The position numbers were made by a program, and so were the translations under genes. Positions 17,167-27,085 of a stretch of 64,000 nt of DNA are shown one piece after another. The DNA comes from Novosphingobium huizhouense. Lineage in GTDB: Bacteria; Pseudomonadota; Alphaproteobacteria; Sphingomonadales; Sphingomonadaceae. The stretch lies in contig NZ_JAILXZ010000001.1 in assembly GCF_020179475.1 (NCBI RefSeq), positions 186,001 to 250,000 of the forward strand. The letters are read 5' to 3'. The notes under the pieces were generated by a model that was not told the origin of the DNA, did no database searches, and was given only the letters and a program-made list of their open reading frames with translations. Within the stretch, counting starts at the first letter, position 1, and each line of letters opens with the position of its first letter.

Positions 17167-17916
17167 TCAGTCAGTGGTGGGTTGCCGGACCGCGTCTTTC
17201 GCAGCCGGCGAAGACACAGTGGGGGACGCGGGTGCCGAAGCAGGCGGTGCGACAGACGCAGAACCGGACACCGCAGCTGCGGCCGGTGCCGATGCTCCAT
17301 CATCGATCACAAATGCTTCTGCCAGCTTGGCGGCTGCAGAGCTCCCGGCAGGATAGACGACGTCGTGACCGGTGATTGCGAAGCCGATGATGCTCGCCAC
17401 GGGCATAGCCGCCGCGGCACCAGCGTTGATCGCATCGATCGTGCCTATGGCATCCTTGCCCACAATCGCCACGCGCATCGATCGCAGGCGAATCAGGCGT
17501 CCGCCAAAGTCGAGAGTTCGCGCCGCCAGCACAAGTTCGCCAGCGGCACCGCTGCCACCCGCCCGCTTGGCCCAGACAACTTCGCCTGTGCCCTTAATTC
17601 CGGCCGGAATCAGTTCCTTGCCGTCCACCACGATCGAGCTCGCAAGATGCAATTGAAAGACTTGGCCGGTCTTGCTGATCGCACTTCCGAGCGCGCTGTC
17701 GACCACGAGCGAAACCGGCGTTAGTGCGGGAATGCAGCGCCCGCAGGGAGATGCGGTCTCAACCGAAGATGTTGCCGTCGTGGCTTGCCGATCTAATGAG
17801 ACTATGGCCGATCCACCCGCCCCGACTGACACCTGCGCAATGCAGACGCCTGAATGGAGCAGGAGCAAAACGCTGCTGCTCCGTAAAAAACGGCGCAGAC
17901 CAACAATCGATTTCAA
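17167..17916 (-). CDS. Secreted protein of unknown function, TTG start
   Basis: 249 residues. The start codon is TTG at 17916, preceded by a GGGGGGC stretch. The N-terminus has basic residues and then a hydrophobic run SSSVLLLLHSGVCIAQ, a signal peptide. A central domain (about residues 65-200) contains TPVSLVVDSALGSAISKTGQVFQLHL, IVVDGKELIPAGIKGTGEVVWA and VYPAGSSAAAKLAEAFVI. The C-terminal 45 residues are a low-complexity Ala/Ser/Pro/Val tail. The order 'limits on value, then VVDGKELIPAG...G.GEV' suggests a beta-sandwich envelope protein, but I do not recognise the family. It is probably co-transcribed with the DUF2846 gene. Confidence 0.7.
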   Translation of the reverse strand: MKSIVGLRRFLRSSSVLLLLHSGVCIAQVSVGAGGSAIVSLDRQATTATSSVETASPCGRCIPALTPVSLVVDSALGSAISKTGQVFQLHLASSIVVDGKELIPAGIKGTGEVVWAKRAGGSGAAGELVLAARTLDFGGRLIRLRSMRVAIVGKDAIGTIDAINAGAAAAMPVASIIGFAITGHDVVYPAGSSAAAKLAEAFVIDDGASAPAAAAVSGSASVAPPASAPASPTVSSPAAKDAVRQPTTD

Positions 17917-18011
17917 TGGACTTGCCCCCCAGCTACCAACGCCAGGCTAGCACCATGATCTGATTGATCAAGCAGTCCGGTAAAAGAATTGTCGTCTTTG
18001 AACCGTAATGG

Positions 18012-19829
18012 TCATTCGTCCTCGAACAACCCGGCGAGTTGTTCGACCATCGTGCCGCCCAACTGCTCGACATCCATGATTGTCACGGCGCGGCGATAAT
18101 AGCGCGTCACGTCGTGGCCGATGCCGATGGCGACCAGCTGGACGGGGCTCTGCTTCTCGATCCAGTCGATCACGCGGCGCAGGTGCAGTTCGAGATACCC
18201 CGCGCTGTTCACGCTGAGCGTCGAATCGTCGACCGGCGCGCCATCGGAAATGACCATCAGGATGCGGCGGTCTTCCTGGCGGGCGAGCAGGCGGTTGTGC
18301 GCCCAGAGCAGCGCCTCGCCGTCGATGTTTTCCTTGAGCAGGCCTTCGCGCATCATCAGGCCGAGGTTCTTGCGCGCGCGCCGCCAAGGCTCGTCCGCCT
18401 TCTTGTAGACGATGTGGCGCAAATCGTTGAGGCGGCCCGGCTGGGCGGGCTTGCCGCCGGCGAGCCATTGCTCGCGGCTCTGCCCGCCCTTCCACGCGCG
18501 GGTGGTGAAGCCGAGGATCTCGGTCTTCACCCCGCAGCGCTCGAGCGTGCGCGCCATGATGTCGGCGCTGATCGCCGCGATCGAGATCGGCCGCCCGCGC
18601 ATCGAGCCCGAATTGTCGATCAGCAGCGTGACGACGGTGTCCTTGAACTCGACGTCGCGCTCGATCTTGTAGGACAGCGAATGGCCGGGCGAGATGACGA
18701 CGCGCGCGAGCCGCGCGGCATCGAGCATGCCTTCTTCCTGGTCGAAGTCCCACGAGCGGTTCTGCTGCGCCATCAGGCGGCGCTGGAGCCGGTTGGCGAG
18801 CTTCGACACGACGCTCTGCAGGCCCTTCAATTGCGCGTCGAGATAGGCGCGCAGGCGCGTCAGCTCTTCCTCGTCGCACAAGTCGGTGGCGGCGATGACC
18901 TCGTCGAACTGCTCGGTATAGGCCTTGTAGTCGAAGGTATCGGGAATGTCGGTCCACTGGCGGTTGGGGCGCGTGGGCAACATGCCTTCCTCGCCGTCGT
19001 CGGCCATCTCGGCCTCGCCGTCGTCCTCGGCGTCGTCGAGCTGCTGCTCGGTCTCGCTCTCGTCGTCGCCCTCGGAGGTGTCGCCGGCGACTTCGCTGGG
19101 CTGCTGCTCCTGGTTGTCCTCGCCGCTCTCGGGCTCTTCCTCGCCTTCCTGCTCCTCGTCCTCGCCCTCGTCCTCGTCGGTCTCGGGCTGGTCGGCCTCA
19201 TCCTTGCGGGTCATCTCGAGATGGCCGAGCATGTCGAGCGCGAGCTTCTGGAACGCCTTCTGGTCGTCGAGCGAGGCGGCCAGCGCGTCGAAGTCCTCGC
19301 CGGCGCGCGCCTCGATCCAGCTGCGCACCATCGCGGTGCCGAGCTGCGCCGCCTCGGGCACCGGCTCGCCGGTCAGCTTCTCGCGCAGCAGCAGCGCGAG
19401 CGCGGTGGGGAGCGGCACGTCCTCGGGCTTGCCCGCTCGGGCAATCGGGTCGGACGCGATCCGCACGTCGGTGGCCGCGCCGATGTTGCCGCGGATCCCC
19501 GCATAGCCTTCGGAGCCCAGGGCCTCGTAGCGGACCTGCTCGATCGCGTCGTAGGCCGCGCGCGCGACCGGTTCGGCCGGCGCGCCGGCGCGGTGGACGG
19601 CTTCGTTATGGAGGCGCAGGCGCAGCGCCATCGAATCGGCGAAACCGCGCGCTTCGGCGACCTGGGCCGCGGGCAGCGAGCGGCCAGGCATCGGAACCCG
19701 CATGTTCCCGCCCGACTGGCTGGCGGCATCGGCGGTCCAGGCAACCTCGATCTCGGGCTCGTCGGCGAGCGCGCGCGCCGTCCCGGCAAGGACGGTGCGG
19801 AACTGGTCGAGAGGAGTTTCGTCGCGCAT
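18012..19829 (-). CDS. cobT: Cobaltochelatase CobT subunit
   Basis: 605 residues from the ATG at 19829 (CAGGGTG upstream; a GTG two codons earlier is the alternative). CobT is part of the ATP-dependent CobNST complex, which inserts cobalt into hydrogenobyrinic a,c-diamide during aerobic cobalamin synthesis. Seen here: an N-terminal helical region, a very acidic stretch at about 205-285 (long Asp/Glu runs), and a C-terminal von Willebrand A domain with the MIDAS motif DNSGSMRG near residue 400 and [13 protein letters not shown] further on. The AAA partner gene cobS is not next to it in this window; the transaldolase gene lies upstream instead. Confidence 0.92.
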   Translation of the reverse strand: MRDETPLDQFRTVLAGTARALADEPEIEVAWTADAASQSGGNMRVPMPGRSLPAAQVAEARGFADSMALRLRLHNEAVHRAGAPAEPVARAAYDAIEQVRYEALGSEGYAGIRGNIGAATDVRIASDPIARAGKPEDVPLPTALALLLREKLTGEPVPEAAQLGTAMVRSWIEARAGEDFDALAASLDDQKAFQKLALDMLGHLEMTRKDEADQPETDEDEGEDEEQEGEEEPESGEDNQEQQPSEVAGDTSEGDDESETEQQLDDAEDDGEAEMADDGEEGMLPTRPNRQWTDIPDTFDYKAYTEQFDEVIAATDLCDEEELTRLRAYLDAQLKGLQSVVSKLANRLQRRLMAQQNRSWDFDQEEGMLDAARLARVVISPGHSLSYKIERDVEFKDTVVTLLIDNSGSMRGRPISIAAISADIMARTLERCGVKTEILGFTTRAWKGGQSREQWLAGGKPAQPGRLNDLRHIVYKKADEPWRRARKNLGLMMREGLLKENIDGEALLWAHNRLLARQEDRRILMVISDGAPVDDSTLSVNSAGYLELHLRRVIDWIEKQSPVQLVAIGIGHDVTRYYRRAVTIMDVEQLGGTMVEQLAGLFEDE

Positions 19830-19929
19830 CTTCACCCTGTGCGTGTCCGCGCCAAGACGGACACCCCCAGCGGTAACGCGCCTTGCCGAACGAGGCTCCC
19901 CGCCTGCGCGGGGACGCCGTCCAAGTCAA

Positions 19930-20583
19930 TCAGCCAATTGACTGCCCGGTCTTGGCCCAGTCCGCAAGAAAGCCGTCGATGCCCTTTTCGGTCAGGACAT
20001 GCTTGAACAGGCCCTTGATCACGGCGGGCGGCGCGGTGATCACGTCGGCGCCGATCCGGGCGCTCTCGAGGACATGGACGCCATGGCGGATCGAGGCGAC
20101 GAGGATCTCGGTCTCGAAGGCGTAGTTGTCGTAGATCAGGCGGATGTCGCGGATCAGGTCCATGCCGTCGAAGCCGTTGTCGTCGTGGCGGCCGACGAAG
20201 GGCGAGACGAAGGTCGCGCCGGCCTTGGCCGCGAGCAGGGCCTGGTTGGCCGAGAAGCACAGCGTGACGTTGACCATGGTGCCGTCGGCGGTGAGCTTCT
20301 TGCAGGTCTTGAGCCCGTCGATCGTCAGCGGCACCTTGATGCACACGTTGTCGGCGATCTTGCGCAGGATCTCGGCCTCGCGCATCATGCCCTCGTGGTC
20401 GAGCGCGACGACCTCGGCCGAGACCGGGCCATGGGTGATCTTGCAGATCTCGCGGGTGACCTCGATGAAGTCCTTGCCCGACTTGGCGATCAGCGAGGGG
20501 TTGGTGGTCACCCCGTCGAGCAGGCCGGTGGCGGCGAGGTCGGCGATTTCGGCGGTATCGGCGGTGTCGACGAAGAACTTCAT
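19930..20583 (-). CDS. tal: Small transaldolase / fructose-6-phosphate aldolase-type enzyme
   Basis: 217 residues from the ATG at 20583, the normal length of the short (FSA/TalC-like) transaldolase group. It acts in the non-oxidative pentose phosphate pathway or splits fructose 6-phosphate. The start [13 protein letters not shown] and the segment [15 protein letters not shown] are diagnostic. The Schiff-base lysine is K83 in CIKVPLT, and [14 protein letters not shown] and [15 protein letters not shown] complete the barrel. An upstream in-frame extension exists but has no family similarity. It is divergent from purS. Confidence 0.93.
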   Translation of the reverse strand: MKFFVDTADTAEIADLAATGLLDGVTTNPSLIAKSGKDFIEVTREICKITHGPVSAEVVALDHEGMMREAEILRKIADNVCIKVPLTIDGLKTCKKLTADGTMVNVTLCFSANQALLAAKAGATFVSPFVGRHDDNGFDGMDLIRDIRLIYDNYAFETEILVASIRHGVHVLESARIGADVITAPPAVIKGLFKHVLTEKGIDGFLADWAKTGQSIG

Positions 20584-20773
20584 GAGCGCAGGTCCTGATA
20601 GGGCGGAAAACGATTCCCCGCCCATAGCGACCTTGCGACGAATTGGGAACGCGCGGACGGCGAGGCATCGCCCCTGCCCGACGCTTGCTTGTGCAAACTT
20701 GCCCCGCTCGCCACTTGGGGGCATAGGGCCGCGCGAGTCCCCACAGCGCTTGCAGTCGAAAGGCCCGTCGCCC

Positions 20774-21010
20774 ATGAAAGTCCGCGTCCACGTCAGCCTC
20801 AAGAACGGCGTGCTCGATCCGCAGGGCCGCGCCATCCACCACGCGCTCGAGGGCCTGGGCTTCTCGGGCGTCAACGACGTTCGCGCCGGTCGCCTGATCG
20901 AGCTTGATTGCGCCGACGACGTCACCGACGAGGCGCTCGAGGACATGTGCCGCAAGCTGCTCGCCAACATGGTGATCGAGAACTACCGCATCGAGAAGGT
21001 TGCCGCCTGA
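20774..21010 (+). CDS. purS: Phosphoribosylformylglycinamidine synthase subunit PurS
   Basis: 78 residues from the ATG at 20774, the typical PurS length. PurS helps the glutaminase PurQ and the synthetase PurL to form FGAM in purine synthesis. Sequence landmarks are [18 protein letters not shown], the conserved segment [21 protein letters not shown] and the C-terminal [15 protein letters not shown]. The stop overlaps the purQ start (TGATG), so both are translated together. The purL gene is not in the window. Confidence 0.96.
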   Translation: MKVRVHVSLKNGVLDPQGRAIHHALEGLGFSGVNDVRAGRLIELDCADDVTDEALEDMCRKLLANMVIENYRIEKVAA

Positions 21011-21690
21011 TGCCGTTCACCGCCGCCGTCATCACCTTCCCCGGCTCGAACTGCGACCGCGACATGGCGGTGGCGATCGAGGAGATCAGCGGCGGCGACG
21101 TCCACCGCGTGTGGCACGGCGATGCCGCCCTTCCCGAAAAGCTCGACCTGATCGCGCTGCCCGGCGGGTTCTCCTATGGCGACTACTTGCGATCGGGCGC
21201 GATGGCCGCGCGCTCGCCGGTGATGCAGGCGGTGGTCGAGCAGGCCAACCGCGGCGTGCCGGTGCTCGGCGTCTGCAACGGCTTCCAGGTGCTGACCGAG
21301 GCCGGGCTGCTGCCCGGCGCGCTGATGCGCAACGCCGGCATCCGCTTCGTCTGCCGCGAGGTGAAGCTGAAGGTCGAGAACGCCAATTCGCTGTTCACCT
21401 CGGCCTACCTTCCCGGCCAGACGATAACGATTCCCGTCGCGCACCACGACGGCAACTACTACGCCGACGCCGAAACGCTCGACCGGCTCGAAGGCGAAGG
21501 CCGCATTGCGTTCCGCTATCTCGAGGCGTGCAACGGCTCGCAGCGCGACATCGCCGGCGTGCTCAACGCCAAGGGCAACGTGCTCGGCATGATGCCGCAC
21601 CCCGAGCGGATGATCGAGCCGGCGCACGGCGGCAGCGACGGGCGCAAGCTGTTCGAAAGCGTGCTCCACGGGCTCAACGCGCTCGCCTGA
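21010..21690 (+). CDS. purQ: Phosphoribosylformylglycinamidine synthase subunit PurQ
   Basis: 226 residues, class I glutamine amidotransferase that supplies ammonia for FGAM formation. The catalytic Cys is C89 in GVCNGFQ, and the His/Glu pair is in MPHPERM near the C-terminus. The start [16 protein letters not shown] and [13 protein letters not shown] are typical for PurQ. The ATG at 21010 overlaps the purS stop by one base. The purQ stop lies 60 nt from the stop of the convergent GGDEF/EAL gene. Confidence 0.97.
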   Translation: MPFTAAVITFPGSNCDRDMAVAIEEISGGDVHRVWHGDAALPEKLDLIALPGGFSYGDYLRSGAMAARSPVMQAVVEQANRGVPVLGVCNGFQVLTEAGLLPGALMRNAGIRFVCREVKLKVENANSLFTSAYLPGQTITIPVAHHDGNYYADAETLDRLEGEGRIAFRYLEACNGSQRDIAGVLNAKGNVLGMMPHPERMIEPAHGGSDGRKLFESVLHGLNALA

Positions 21691-21750
21691 GCGCCGCGGG
21701 CGGGCCTGCCCTTCCCGGCGCGGCCCCGCCCGAGGGTCACCGCGTGCTGA

Positions 21751-24114
21751 TCAGGCCGCGCCGCGCTCGCGCAGCGCCGTCTGGTGGAACAGGCCGAGCG
21801 CATCGGCGGCAGCCATCGGCCTACCGAAGAAATAGCCCTGGATCTTCTTGCAGCCGAGGCGACGGATCGCCTCGAGCTCGCTCTCGGTCTCGACCCCTTC
21901 GGCCGTGGTCGACATCTCCAACGCGTCGGCCATCGCCACCACCGCGCGCACGATGGCGAGGCTTTCGGGATTGTTGCGCGCCGCGCCCTGGACGAAGCTG
22001 CGGTCGACCTTGATCGTCGAGAAGCGCAGCTTGCGCAGGTAGCCGAGCGAGGAATAGCCGGTTCCGAAATCGTCGAGCGCGACCCCGCAGCCAAGCGACA
22101 TGATCCGCTCGAGCGTCGCCTGCGCAGCCGTGCCGTCGCGCAGGAACACGCTTTCGGTGACTTCGATCTCGAGCCGATGCGGGGCAAGCCCACTCTGCGC
22201 GAGCGCGCTCACCACCACTTCGGCGAAGTATGGATCGAGCAACTGCTCGCCCGAGACGTTGACCGCGACCTTGACGTGAGAGGGCCAGTTGCCCGCCTCG
22301 TGGCAGGCCGTGCGCAGCACCCATTCGCCGATCGGCACGATCAGGCGGGTGTCCTCGGCGAGCGGAATGAACTTGGCCGGACTGACGAAGCCGTGCTCGG
22401 GGCTGTTCCAGCGCAGCAGCGCCTCGAAGCTCACCACCTGCTCGCCCGCGGCATCGACCACCGGCTGGTAGTGCAGCGTGAACTCGCCGCGTTCGAGTGC
22501 GCGGCGGAGCGAGAACTCGAGCTTGCGCCGCTCCTCGGCATGGGCGTGCAACGAAGGCTCGTAGGTGCAGTGCTGCCCGCCGCCCTCGTCCTTGGCGCGA
22601 TAGAGCGCAAGGTCGGCGTTGCGCATCAGCGTCTCGACCGTGGCGCCGTCGCGCGGGCCCAGGGCCGAGCCGACGCTGGCGCCGACGTAAAGCGTGTGGT
22701 GGTCGATCTCGTAGGGCTGCGACAGCGTGTAGATCACCGCCTTGGCGACGGCATGGATGCGCTGGACGTCCGAAGCGTCGCGGATGACGATGGCGAATTC
22801 GTCGCCCCCGAGCCGGCCGCACAGCTCGTTGTCGGTCATCAGCGCCTTGAGCCGGTCCGAGACACGGGCCAGCAGCTGGTCGCCGACCTGGTGGCCGAGC
22901 GTATCGTTGACCGCCTTGAACCGGTCGAGGTCGATCATCAGGAAGGCGCAGCGGCTGCGCCACTGGTCGGCGGCGGTCATCGCCGCGCCCAGCGCCTCGG
23001 TCAGCATCATCCGGTTGGGCAGCCCGGTCAGCGTGTCGTAGCGCGCGAGATAGGCGATCTTCTCGCTGCTCTCGCGCTGCTCGGTCACGTCCGACCCGAC
23101 CCCGCGGAAACCCGAAAAGGCGCCGTTTTCGTCGACCTTGGGCGAAGCCGAGAGCTCCCACCAGCGGTCCTGCCCGCGCAGCGTCACCCGCACCAGCAGG
23201 TTCGAGAAGCTTTCGCGGCGCTTGAGCTTTTCGGCGAGGTCGTGGAGCGAGGAATCGAAATGGCCGCTTTCCCACGAGGGGCCGGCGACAAGCTGGATCA
23301 ACGGCTTGCCCTCGAGATCCTCCGGATCCTGCCCGAGCGCGAAGGCGAAGCGGGGCGACACCGAGCGGACCCGCCGCGAGGCGTCGACCTGCCATAGCCA
23401 GTCGGCCTCGCCTTCCTCGAATTCGCGCAGCAGCAGCGAGACGACCTCGCTCTTTTCGGCAATGCTCGCTTCGGCGACCTTCCCGGCAAGGAAGGTGCGC
23501 GCCGACTCGAGACTGCCGACCGACACCACGATCGAGAAGGTCAGCGCGACGAAGGCGGCCACGAGGTTGCCGGTCAGCGCGAAGGTCGCCACTCCGGCAA
23601 GGCCGAGGATCGAGCAGAACAACACCGTTCCCAGCGGCACGGCGGCAAAGGCGACCGCGGTCCCGGTCATCAGCAGGGCCATGACCCCCCAGACGGTCAG
23701 CCGCTGGGTCTCGTCCGCCAGCGGTCCGAAACCCGCCATCGGCACGACCCAGACCAGCGCGAGCGCGACGGTGCTGATCGTCTGCTGGTGCATCTCGGCG
23801 CGGGTCATGCGCCGGCGGTCGGCATCCTCGAGGCTGCGATCGAAGCGGACGCCGTAGATCAGCGTCGCGATGACCAGCGCGACCCAGCCGATCAGCAGCA
23901 GCCAGTGCACCGCCCCCGCAAGCGCCCGCACCGCGAGGAGCGCGGCGAGCGCGTGGGCAATCATCCGCGCCGGGGTGAGCCGGGCGAGGCTCGAATACTG
24001 CAGCCCCCGAAGCCGCCCCCAATCGCCTTCATCCGGATCGACGAGGCCAAGGACGGCAAGTGCGGGCAGCTTGCGCGGCAGCGCGCTGGAGCCGGTTTCG
24101 AAGGTTCTGGTCAC
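21751..24114 (-). CDS. Membrane-bound PAS-GGDEF-EAL protein (cyclic di-GMP turnover)
   Basis: 787 residues from a GTG at 24114; no good ribosome site is visible, so the start is tentative (the next Met is residue 51). Five or six transmembrane helices lie between about residues 50 and 215. A PAS domain follows (about 240-345: WLWQVDASRRVRSVSPRFAFALGQDP ... FRGVGSDVTEQRE), then GGDEF with the intact GGDEF motif (LCGRLGGDEFAIVI), then EAL with EALLRW and DDFGTGYSSLGYL. Both catalytic domains keep their key residues, so the protein may make and degrade cyclic di-GMP. Convergent with purQ. Confidence 0.93.
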   Translation of the reverse strand: MTRTFETGSSALPRKLPALAVLGLVDPDEGDWGRLRGLQYSSLARLTPARMIAHALAALLAVRALAGAVHWLLLIGWVALVIATLIYGVRFDRSLEDADRRRMTRAEMHQQTISTVALALVWVVPMAGFGPLADETQRLTVWGVMALLMTGTAVAFAAVPLGTVLFCSILGLAGVATFALTGNLVAAFVALTFSIVVSVGSLESARTFLAGKVAEASIAEKSEVVSLLLREFEEGEADWLWQVDASRRVRSVSPRFAFALGQDPEDLEGKPLIQLVAGPSWESGHFDSSLHDLAEKLKRRESFSNLLVRVTLRGQDRWWELSASPKVDENGAFSGFRGVGSDVTEQRESSEKIAYLARYDTLTGLPNRMMLTEALGAAMTAADQWRSRCAFLMIDLDRFKAVNDTLGHQVGDQLLARVSDRLKALMTDNELCGRLGGDEFAIVIRDASDVQRIHAVAKAVIYTLSQPYEIDHHTLYVGASVGSALGPRDGATVETLMRNADLALYRAKDEGGGQHCTYEPSLHAHAEERRKLEFSLRRALERGEFTLHYQPVVDAAGEQVVSFEALLRWNSPEHGFVSPAKFIPLAEDTRLIVPIGEWVLRTACHEAGNWPSHVKVAVNVSGEQLLDPYFAEVVVSALAQSGLAPHRLEIEVTESVFLRDGTAAQATLERIMSLGCGVALDDFGTGYSSLGYLRKLRFSTIKVDRSFVQGAARNNPESLAIVRAVVAMADALEMSTTAEGVETESELEAIRRLGCKKIQGYFFGRPMAAADALGLFHQTALRERGAA

Positions 24115-24156
24115 GCTGCAAACGCTAGACCAAAACCGTTTAGCAATCCTTGCCGG

Positions 24157-24183
24157 AGAAGCCCCGGCGGGAGCGGGGCTTCT
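24157..24183. other. Strong stem-loop between two minus-strand genes
   Basis: AGAAGCCCCG (24157-24166) pairs perfectly with CGGGGCTTCT (24174-24183) around a 7-nt loop. It lies 50 nt beyond the stop of the SnoaL-like gene and 43 nt before the GGDEF/EAL start. No T-run follows on either strand, so it is a possible weak terminator or mRNA-stabilising hairpin. Confidence 0.5.
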
Positions 24184-24232
24184 GCCAATCCGGCGGAAAT
24201 CAGCAGCTTGTTGGCTTACTAATTTCTTACAA

Positions 24233-24643
24233 TCACGCTGGCGTGGCGCCCGCCTTGGCCGCGCACGCGGCGACGATCGGGGCCGGATCGTAGTAATAGG
24301 GCTTGATCTCGCAGACCTTGCCGTCGCGGAAGCGGAACATCTCGCACAAGTGCGCGGGCGGGAGATCGGGATCGGCGAAGCGGAAGGACAGGATCGTCAC
24401 CGCGTGATCCTCGCCGGCGCAGGTCTCGACGATATCGAGCCCGGCGACATCCATCATTCCCATGACCCGGACATAGAGTTCGCGCAGCGCGTTCTTGCCG
24501 CGATAGACGCCCTTCATCGGAAGCGTGTCGGCCTCGCTGACGAAGAAGTCTTCGGTCAGCATGGTGGAGACCTTGTCCCAGTCGCCGACGCCGGTTGCGG
24601 CATAGAGGTCGACGACGAACTGCTGCATCTCGTCGGGGGTCAT
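24233..24643 (-). CDS. SnoaL-like (NTF2-fold) protein
   Basis: 136 residues from the ATG at 24643, with AGGAGAGA upstream. The pattern MTPDEMQQFVVDLYAATGVGDWDKVSTMLTEDFFV and the C-terminal LCEMFRFRDGKVCEIKPYYYDP is that of SnoaL/ketosteroid-isomerase-like proteins, which bind small hydrophobic molecules and act as isomerases, cyclases or hydratases. The substrate is unknown. It is divergent from the MDR reductase at 24759 and marks the left edge of the accessory catabolic region. A second SnoaL-like gene lies at 27533. Confidence 0.85.
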   Translation of the reverse strand: MTPDEMQQFVVDLYAATGVGDWDKVSTMLTEDFFVSEADTLPMKGVYRGKNALRELYVRVMGMMDVAGLDIVETCAGEDHAVTILSFRFADPDLPPAHLCEMFRFRDGKVCEIKPYYYDPAPIVAACAAKAGATPA

Positions 24644-24758
24644 CGCGCTTCTCTCTCCTCGATCCCGCCCGTCGTGGCGGTTTCGCCCACCATCGCCGAT
24701 TTGCCGGCGGTGCCGAACCTAGCCCAATGGCTAGCGCGCGCGCCGCGGGCCATGCAGT

Positions 24759-25778
24759 ATGCCCGCCTGCATGGGAGAGATACGCCAGATCGTGCTGACC
24801 CGCCGCCCCTCGGGCGTGCCGGTCCCCGAAGACTTCGCGCTCGAAAGCGCGCCGCTGCCGCGCCCCGGTCCGGGCGAGATCCTCGTCAAGATGCGCGTGT
24901 GCTCGTGCGACCCCGCGATCCGCGGCTTCCTCGACGACCGCCCGAGCTACCTGCCCCCGGTCGCGCTCGGTGCGCCGATCAACGGCATGTCGCTGGGCGA
25001 GGTGGTCGAATCGAACGATCCGGCCTGGCCGGTCGGCACGCTGCTGCGCACGATGGCGACCTGGTCGGAGCACTACGTGATCCGCGGCGATGCGCTGGGC
25101 CTTGAAAAGGTCGAAGCCGCGCCCGGCGTGCCGCTGCAGCACTACATGGGCGCGCTCGGCCCGGTCGGCCTGACCGCCTGGGTCGGGCTGTTCGAGATCG
25201 GCAAGGCGAAGGCGGGCGAGACCGTGCTGGTCAGCGCGGCGGCCGGCGCCACCGGCAGCACCGTAGTGCAACTCGCCAAGGCGGCGGGCTGCCGGGTGAT
25301 CGGTCTTGCCGGAGGCGCGGCGAAGGCGCAGGTGGTGCGCGACCTCGGCGCCGACGTCGCGATCGACTACAAGGCCGTCCCCGACCTCGCCGCCACGATC
25401 CGCGAGGCCGCGCCCGACGGGATCGACGTCTATTTCGACAATGTCGGCGGCGAAACGCTCGACGCCGTCCTCCCGCTGATGCGCCTCCACGGCCGGATCG
25501 CGGTGTGCGGGATGGTCTCGCAGTACAACGATGCCGACCACCCGCACGGCAATCGCAACCTGTGGCAGCTGGTGGTCAACCGCCTGACCATGCGCGGATT
25601 CATCACCTACGACCATCCCGAGGTGCTGGCCGAGGCGCAGGCGATGCTCGACGGGCTGTTCGCCAGCGGCAAGCTCAAGCCGCTCGAGAACGTGCGCACC
25701 GGCATCGAGCGGCTGCCCGAGGCCTTTATCGACCTGATGAGCGGGCGCACCACCGGCAAAACGCTCGTCCTGATCTGA
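24759..25778 (+). CDS. Zinc-independent MDR, NADP-dependent enone/alkenal reductase-like
   Basis: 339 residues from the ATG at 24759 (an ATG at 24771 giving MGEIRQIVLT is equally possible; neither has a clear ribosome site). It belongs to the prostaglandin/leukotriene reductase group of medium-chain dehydrogenases, which reduce activated C=C bonds with NADPH. Landmarks: QIVLTRRPSGVPVPEDF, the nucleotide motif AAAGATGSTVVQLAK, RVIGLAGGAAKA, YFDNVGGETLDAVL and the NRNLWQLVVNRLTMRGF block. No zinc-ligand set is present. It starts a run of five plus-strand genes (reductase, SDR, VOC, Rieske ferredoxin, SnoaL) with short gaps or overlaps; the first four look like one operon. Confidence 0.9.
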   Translation: MPACMGEIRQIVLTRRPSGVPVPEDFALESAPLPRPGPGEILVKMRVCSCDPAIRGFLDDRPSYLPPVALGAPINGMSLGEVVESNDPAWPVGTLLRTMATWSEHYVIRGDALGLEKVEAAPGVPLQHYMGALGPVGLTAWVGLFEIGKAKAGETVLVSAAAGATGSTVVQLAKAAGCRVIGLAGGAAKAQVVRDLGADVAIDYKAVPDLAATIREAAPDGIDVYFDNVGGETLDAVLPLMRLHGRIAVCGMVSQYNDADHPHGNRNLWQLVVNRLTMRGFITYDHPEVLAEAQAMLDGLFASGKLKPLENVRTGIERLPEAFIDLMSGRTTGKTLVLI

Positions 25779-25792
25779 ACGGGGGAAACGCG

Positions 25793-26533
25793 ATGGCGCG
25801 GCTGGCCGACAAACTCGCCTTCGTGACCGGCGGAGCCTCGGGCCTCGGCGCGGCCATCGCCCGCGCCTACGCTGCCGAAGGCGCGCGCGTGGTCATCGCC
25901 GACATCGACGAGGCGAACGGCGCGGCGCTCGCCGGCGAGCTTGCCGATGCGCGCTTCGCGCCGCTCGACGTCACGTCGGAGGAATCGTGGGCGGCGGCAG
26001 TCGCGCCGTTCGAGCGCATCGACGTGCTGGTCAACAATGCCGGAATCACCACGCTCGGCTCGATCGAGGACTGCACCGTCGCGCAGTTCCGCCACGAGCT
26101 CGACATCGACGTGCTCGGCGTGTTCATCGGCATCCAGGCGGCGCTGCCGAAGATGAAGGCGCATGGCGGCTCGATCATCAACATGTCCTCGCTGTCGGGG
26201 ATCAAGGCCTCGGCCAACCTCGTCGTCTACAACGCGGCCAAGGCGGCGGTGACGCTGATGACCAAGTCCTGCGCGCTGCATTTCGCGCAGGCGGGCTATC
26301 CGATCCGCTGCAACTCGATCCATCCCGGCGCGATCCACACCCCGATCATCGACAAGGTGCTGGCGCAATCGGACGATCCCGATGCGCTTTACAGGAGCTT
26401 CGTCGAGGTCCACCCGGTCGGCCGGCTCGGCAAGCCCGAGGAAATCGCCGCGATCGCGGTCTACCTCGCCAGCGACGAGAGCGCCTTTGCCACCGGCGCG
26501 GAATTCCGCATCGACGGGGGCGCTTCGATTTGA
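25793..26533 (+). CDS. Short-chain dehydrogenase/reductase
   Basis: 246 residues from the ATG at 25793, 14 nt after the reductase stop. It is a classical SDR: cofactor motif TGGASGLGAAIA, NNAG at about residue 82, catalytic Ser in INMSSLSG, YNAAK (Y-x3-K) and the C-terminal FRIDGGASI. Asp at the end of beta-2 (IADIDEANG) favours NAD(H). It oxidises or reduces an alcohol/ketone in the pathway of the surrounding cluster. Its stop overlaps the TTG start of the next gene. Confidence 0.93.
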   Translation: MARLADKLAFVTGGASGLGAAIARAYAAEGARVVIADIDEANGAALAGELADARFAPLDVTSEESWAAAVAPFERIDVLVNNAGITTLGSIEDCTVAQFRHELDIDVLGVFIGIQAALPKMKAHGGSIINMSSLSGIKASANLVVYNAAKAAVTLMTKSCALHFAQAGYPIRCNSIHPGAIHTPIIDKVLAQSDDPDALYRSFVEVHPVGRLGKPEEIAAIAVYLASDESAFATGAEFRIDGGASI

Positions 26534-27069
26534 GTCCGCTGCCCAAGCTGCCGATCCGCCAGGTCGCCTATTTCTGCCACGACGTGCGCGAGGCGGCGCT
26601 GGCGCACCATGCCGCGTTCGGCTCCGGCCCCTATTTCGTCGCCGACCACATTCCGCTCGCCCGCGCGGTCCATCGCGGCGTCGAGCGCGCGCTCGACCAC
26701 TCCAGCGCCTACGGCCAGTGGGGCGAGGTGATGATCGAATTCGTCGCGCAGAACAATCCGGGCCCCTCGCCCTTCCACGATCTGTTCCCAGAAGGCTCGG
26801 GCCGCTTCGGGCTGCATCACGTCGCGCTGTGGGTCGACGATGTCGACGCCGCGATCGAACGCTTCGCCGCCGCGGGCGCGCCCTGCGCACTGCGTGCGGA
26901 AATGAACGACGGCTTCATCTTCGCCTTCGCCGACACCAGCGCGACGCTCGGCCACATGACCGAGCTCTATGCCCCGGTGCCGACGTTGACCGATTTCTAC
27001 GCGATGGTCGCGCAAGCGGCGGCAAGCTATGCCGGCGGCGACATCATCACCCCCATCGCCTTTTCCTGA
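26530..27069 (+). CDS. VOC-family (glyoxalase/dioxygenase-fold) protein, TTG start
   Basis: 179 residues. The TTG at 26530 overlaps the SDR stop (TTGA) and starts MSPLPKLPIRQVAYFCHDVREAA, which is already the first strand of a vicinal-oxygen-chelate module; no ATG is available near it. The second module is GLHHVALWVDDVDAAIERFAAAG ... FAFADTSATLGHMTELY, with His and Glu at the positions of metal ligands. Members are dioxygenases, epimerases or glyoxalases. Being fused into an operon with an SDR and a Rieske ferredoxin suggests a catabolic step on an oxygenated ring or acid. Confidence 0.85.
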   Translation: MSPLPKLPIRQVAYFCHDVREAALAHHAAFGSGPYFVADHIPLARAVHRGVERALDHSSAYGQWGEVMIEFVAQNNPGPSPFHDLFPEGSGRFGLHHVALWVDDVDAAIERFAAAGAPCALRAEMNDGFIFAFADTSATLGHMTELYAPVPTLTDFYAMVAQAAASYAGGDIITPIAFS

Positions 27070-27085
27070 AGAGGACCGTCCGCCC

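Noticed and set aside
21691..21750. GC-rich inverted sequence between purQ and the GGDEF/EAL gene as a terminator
   Set aside because: Arms GGGCGGG/CCCGCCC can pair, but the loop is long and no T-run follows on either strand.
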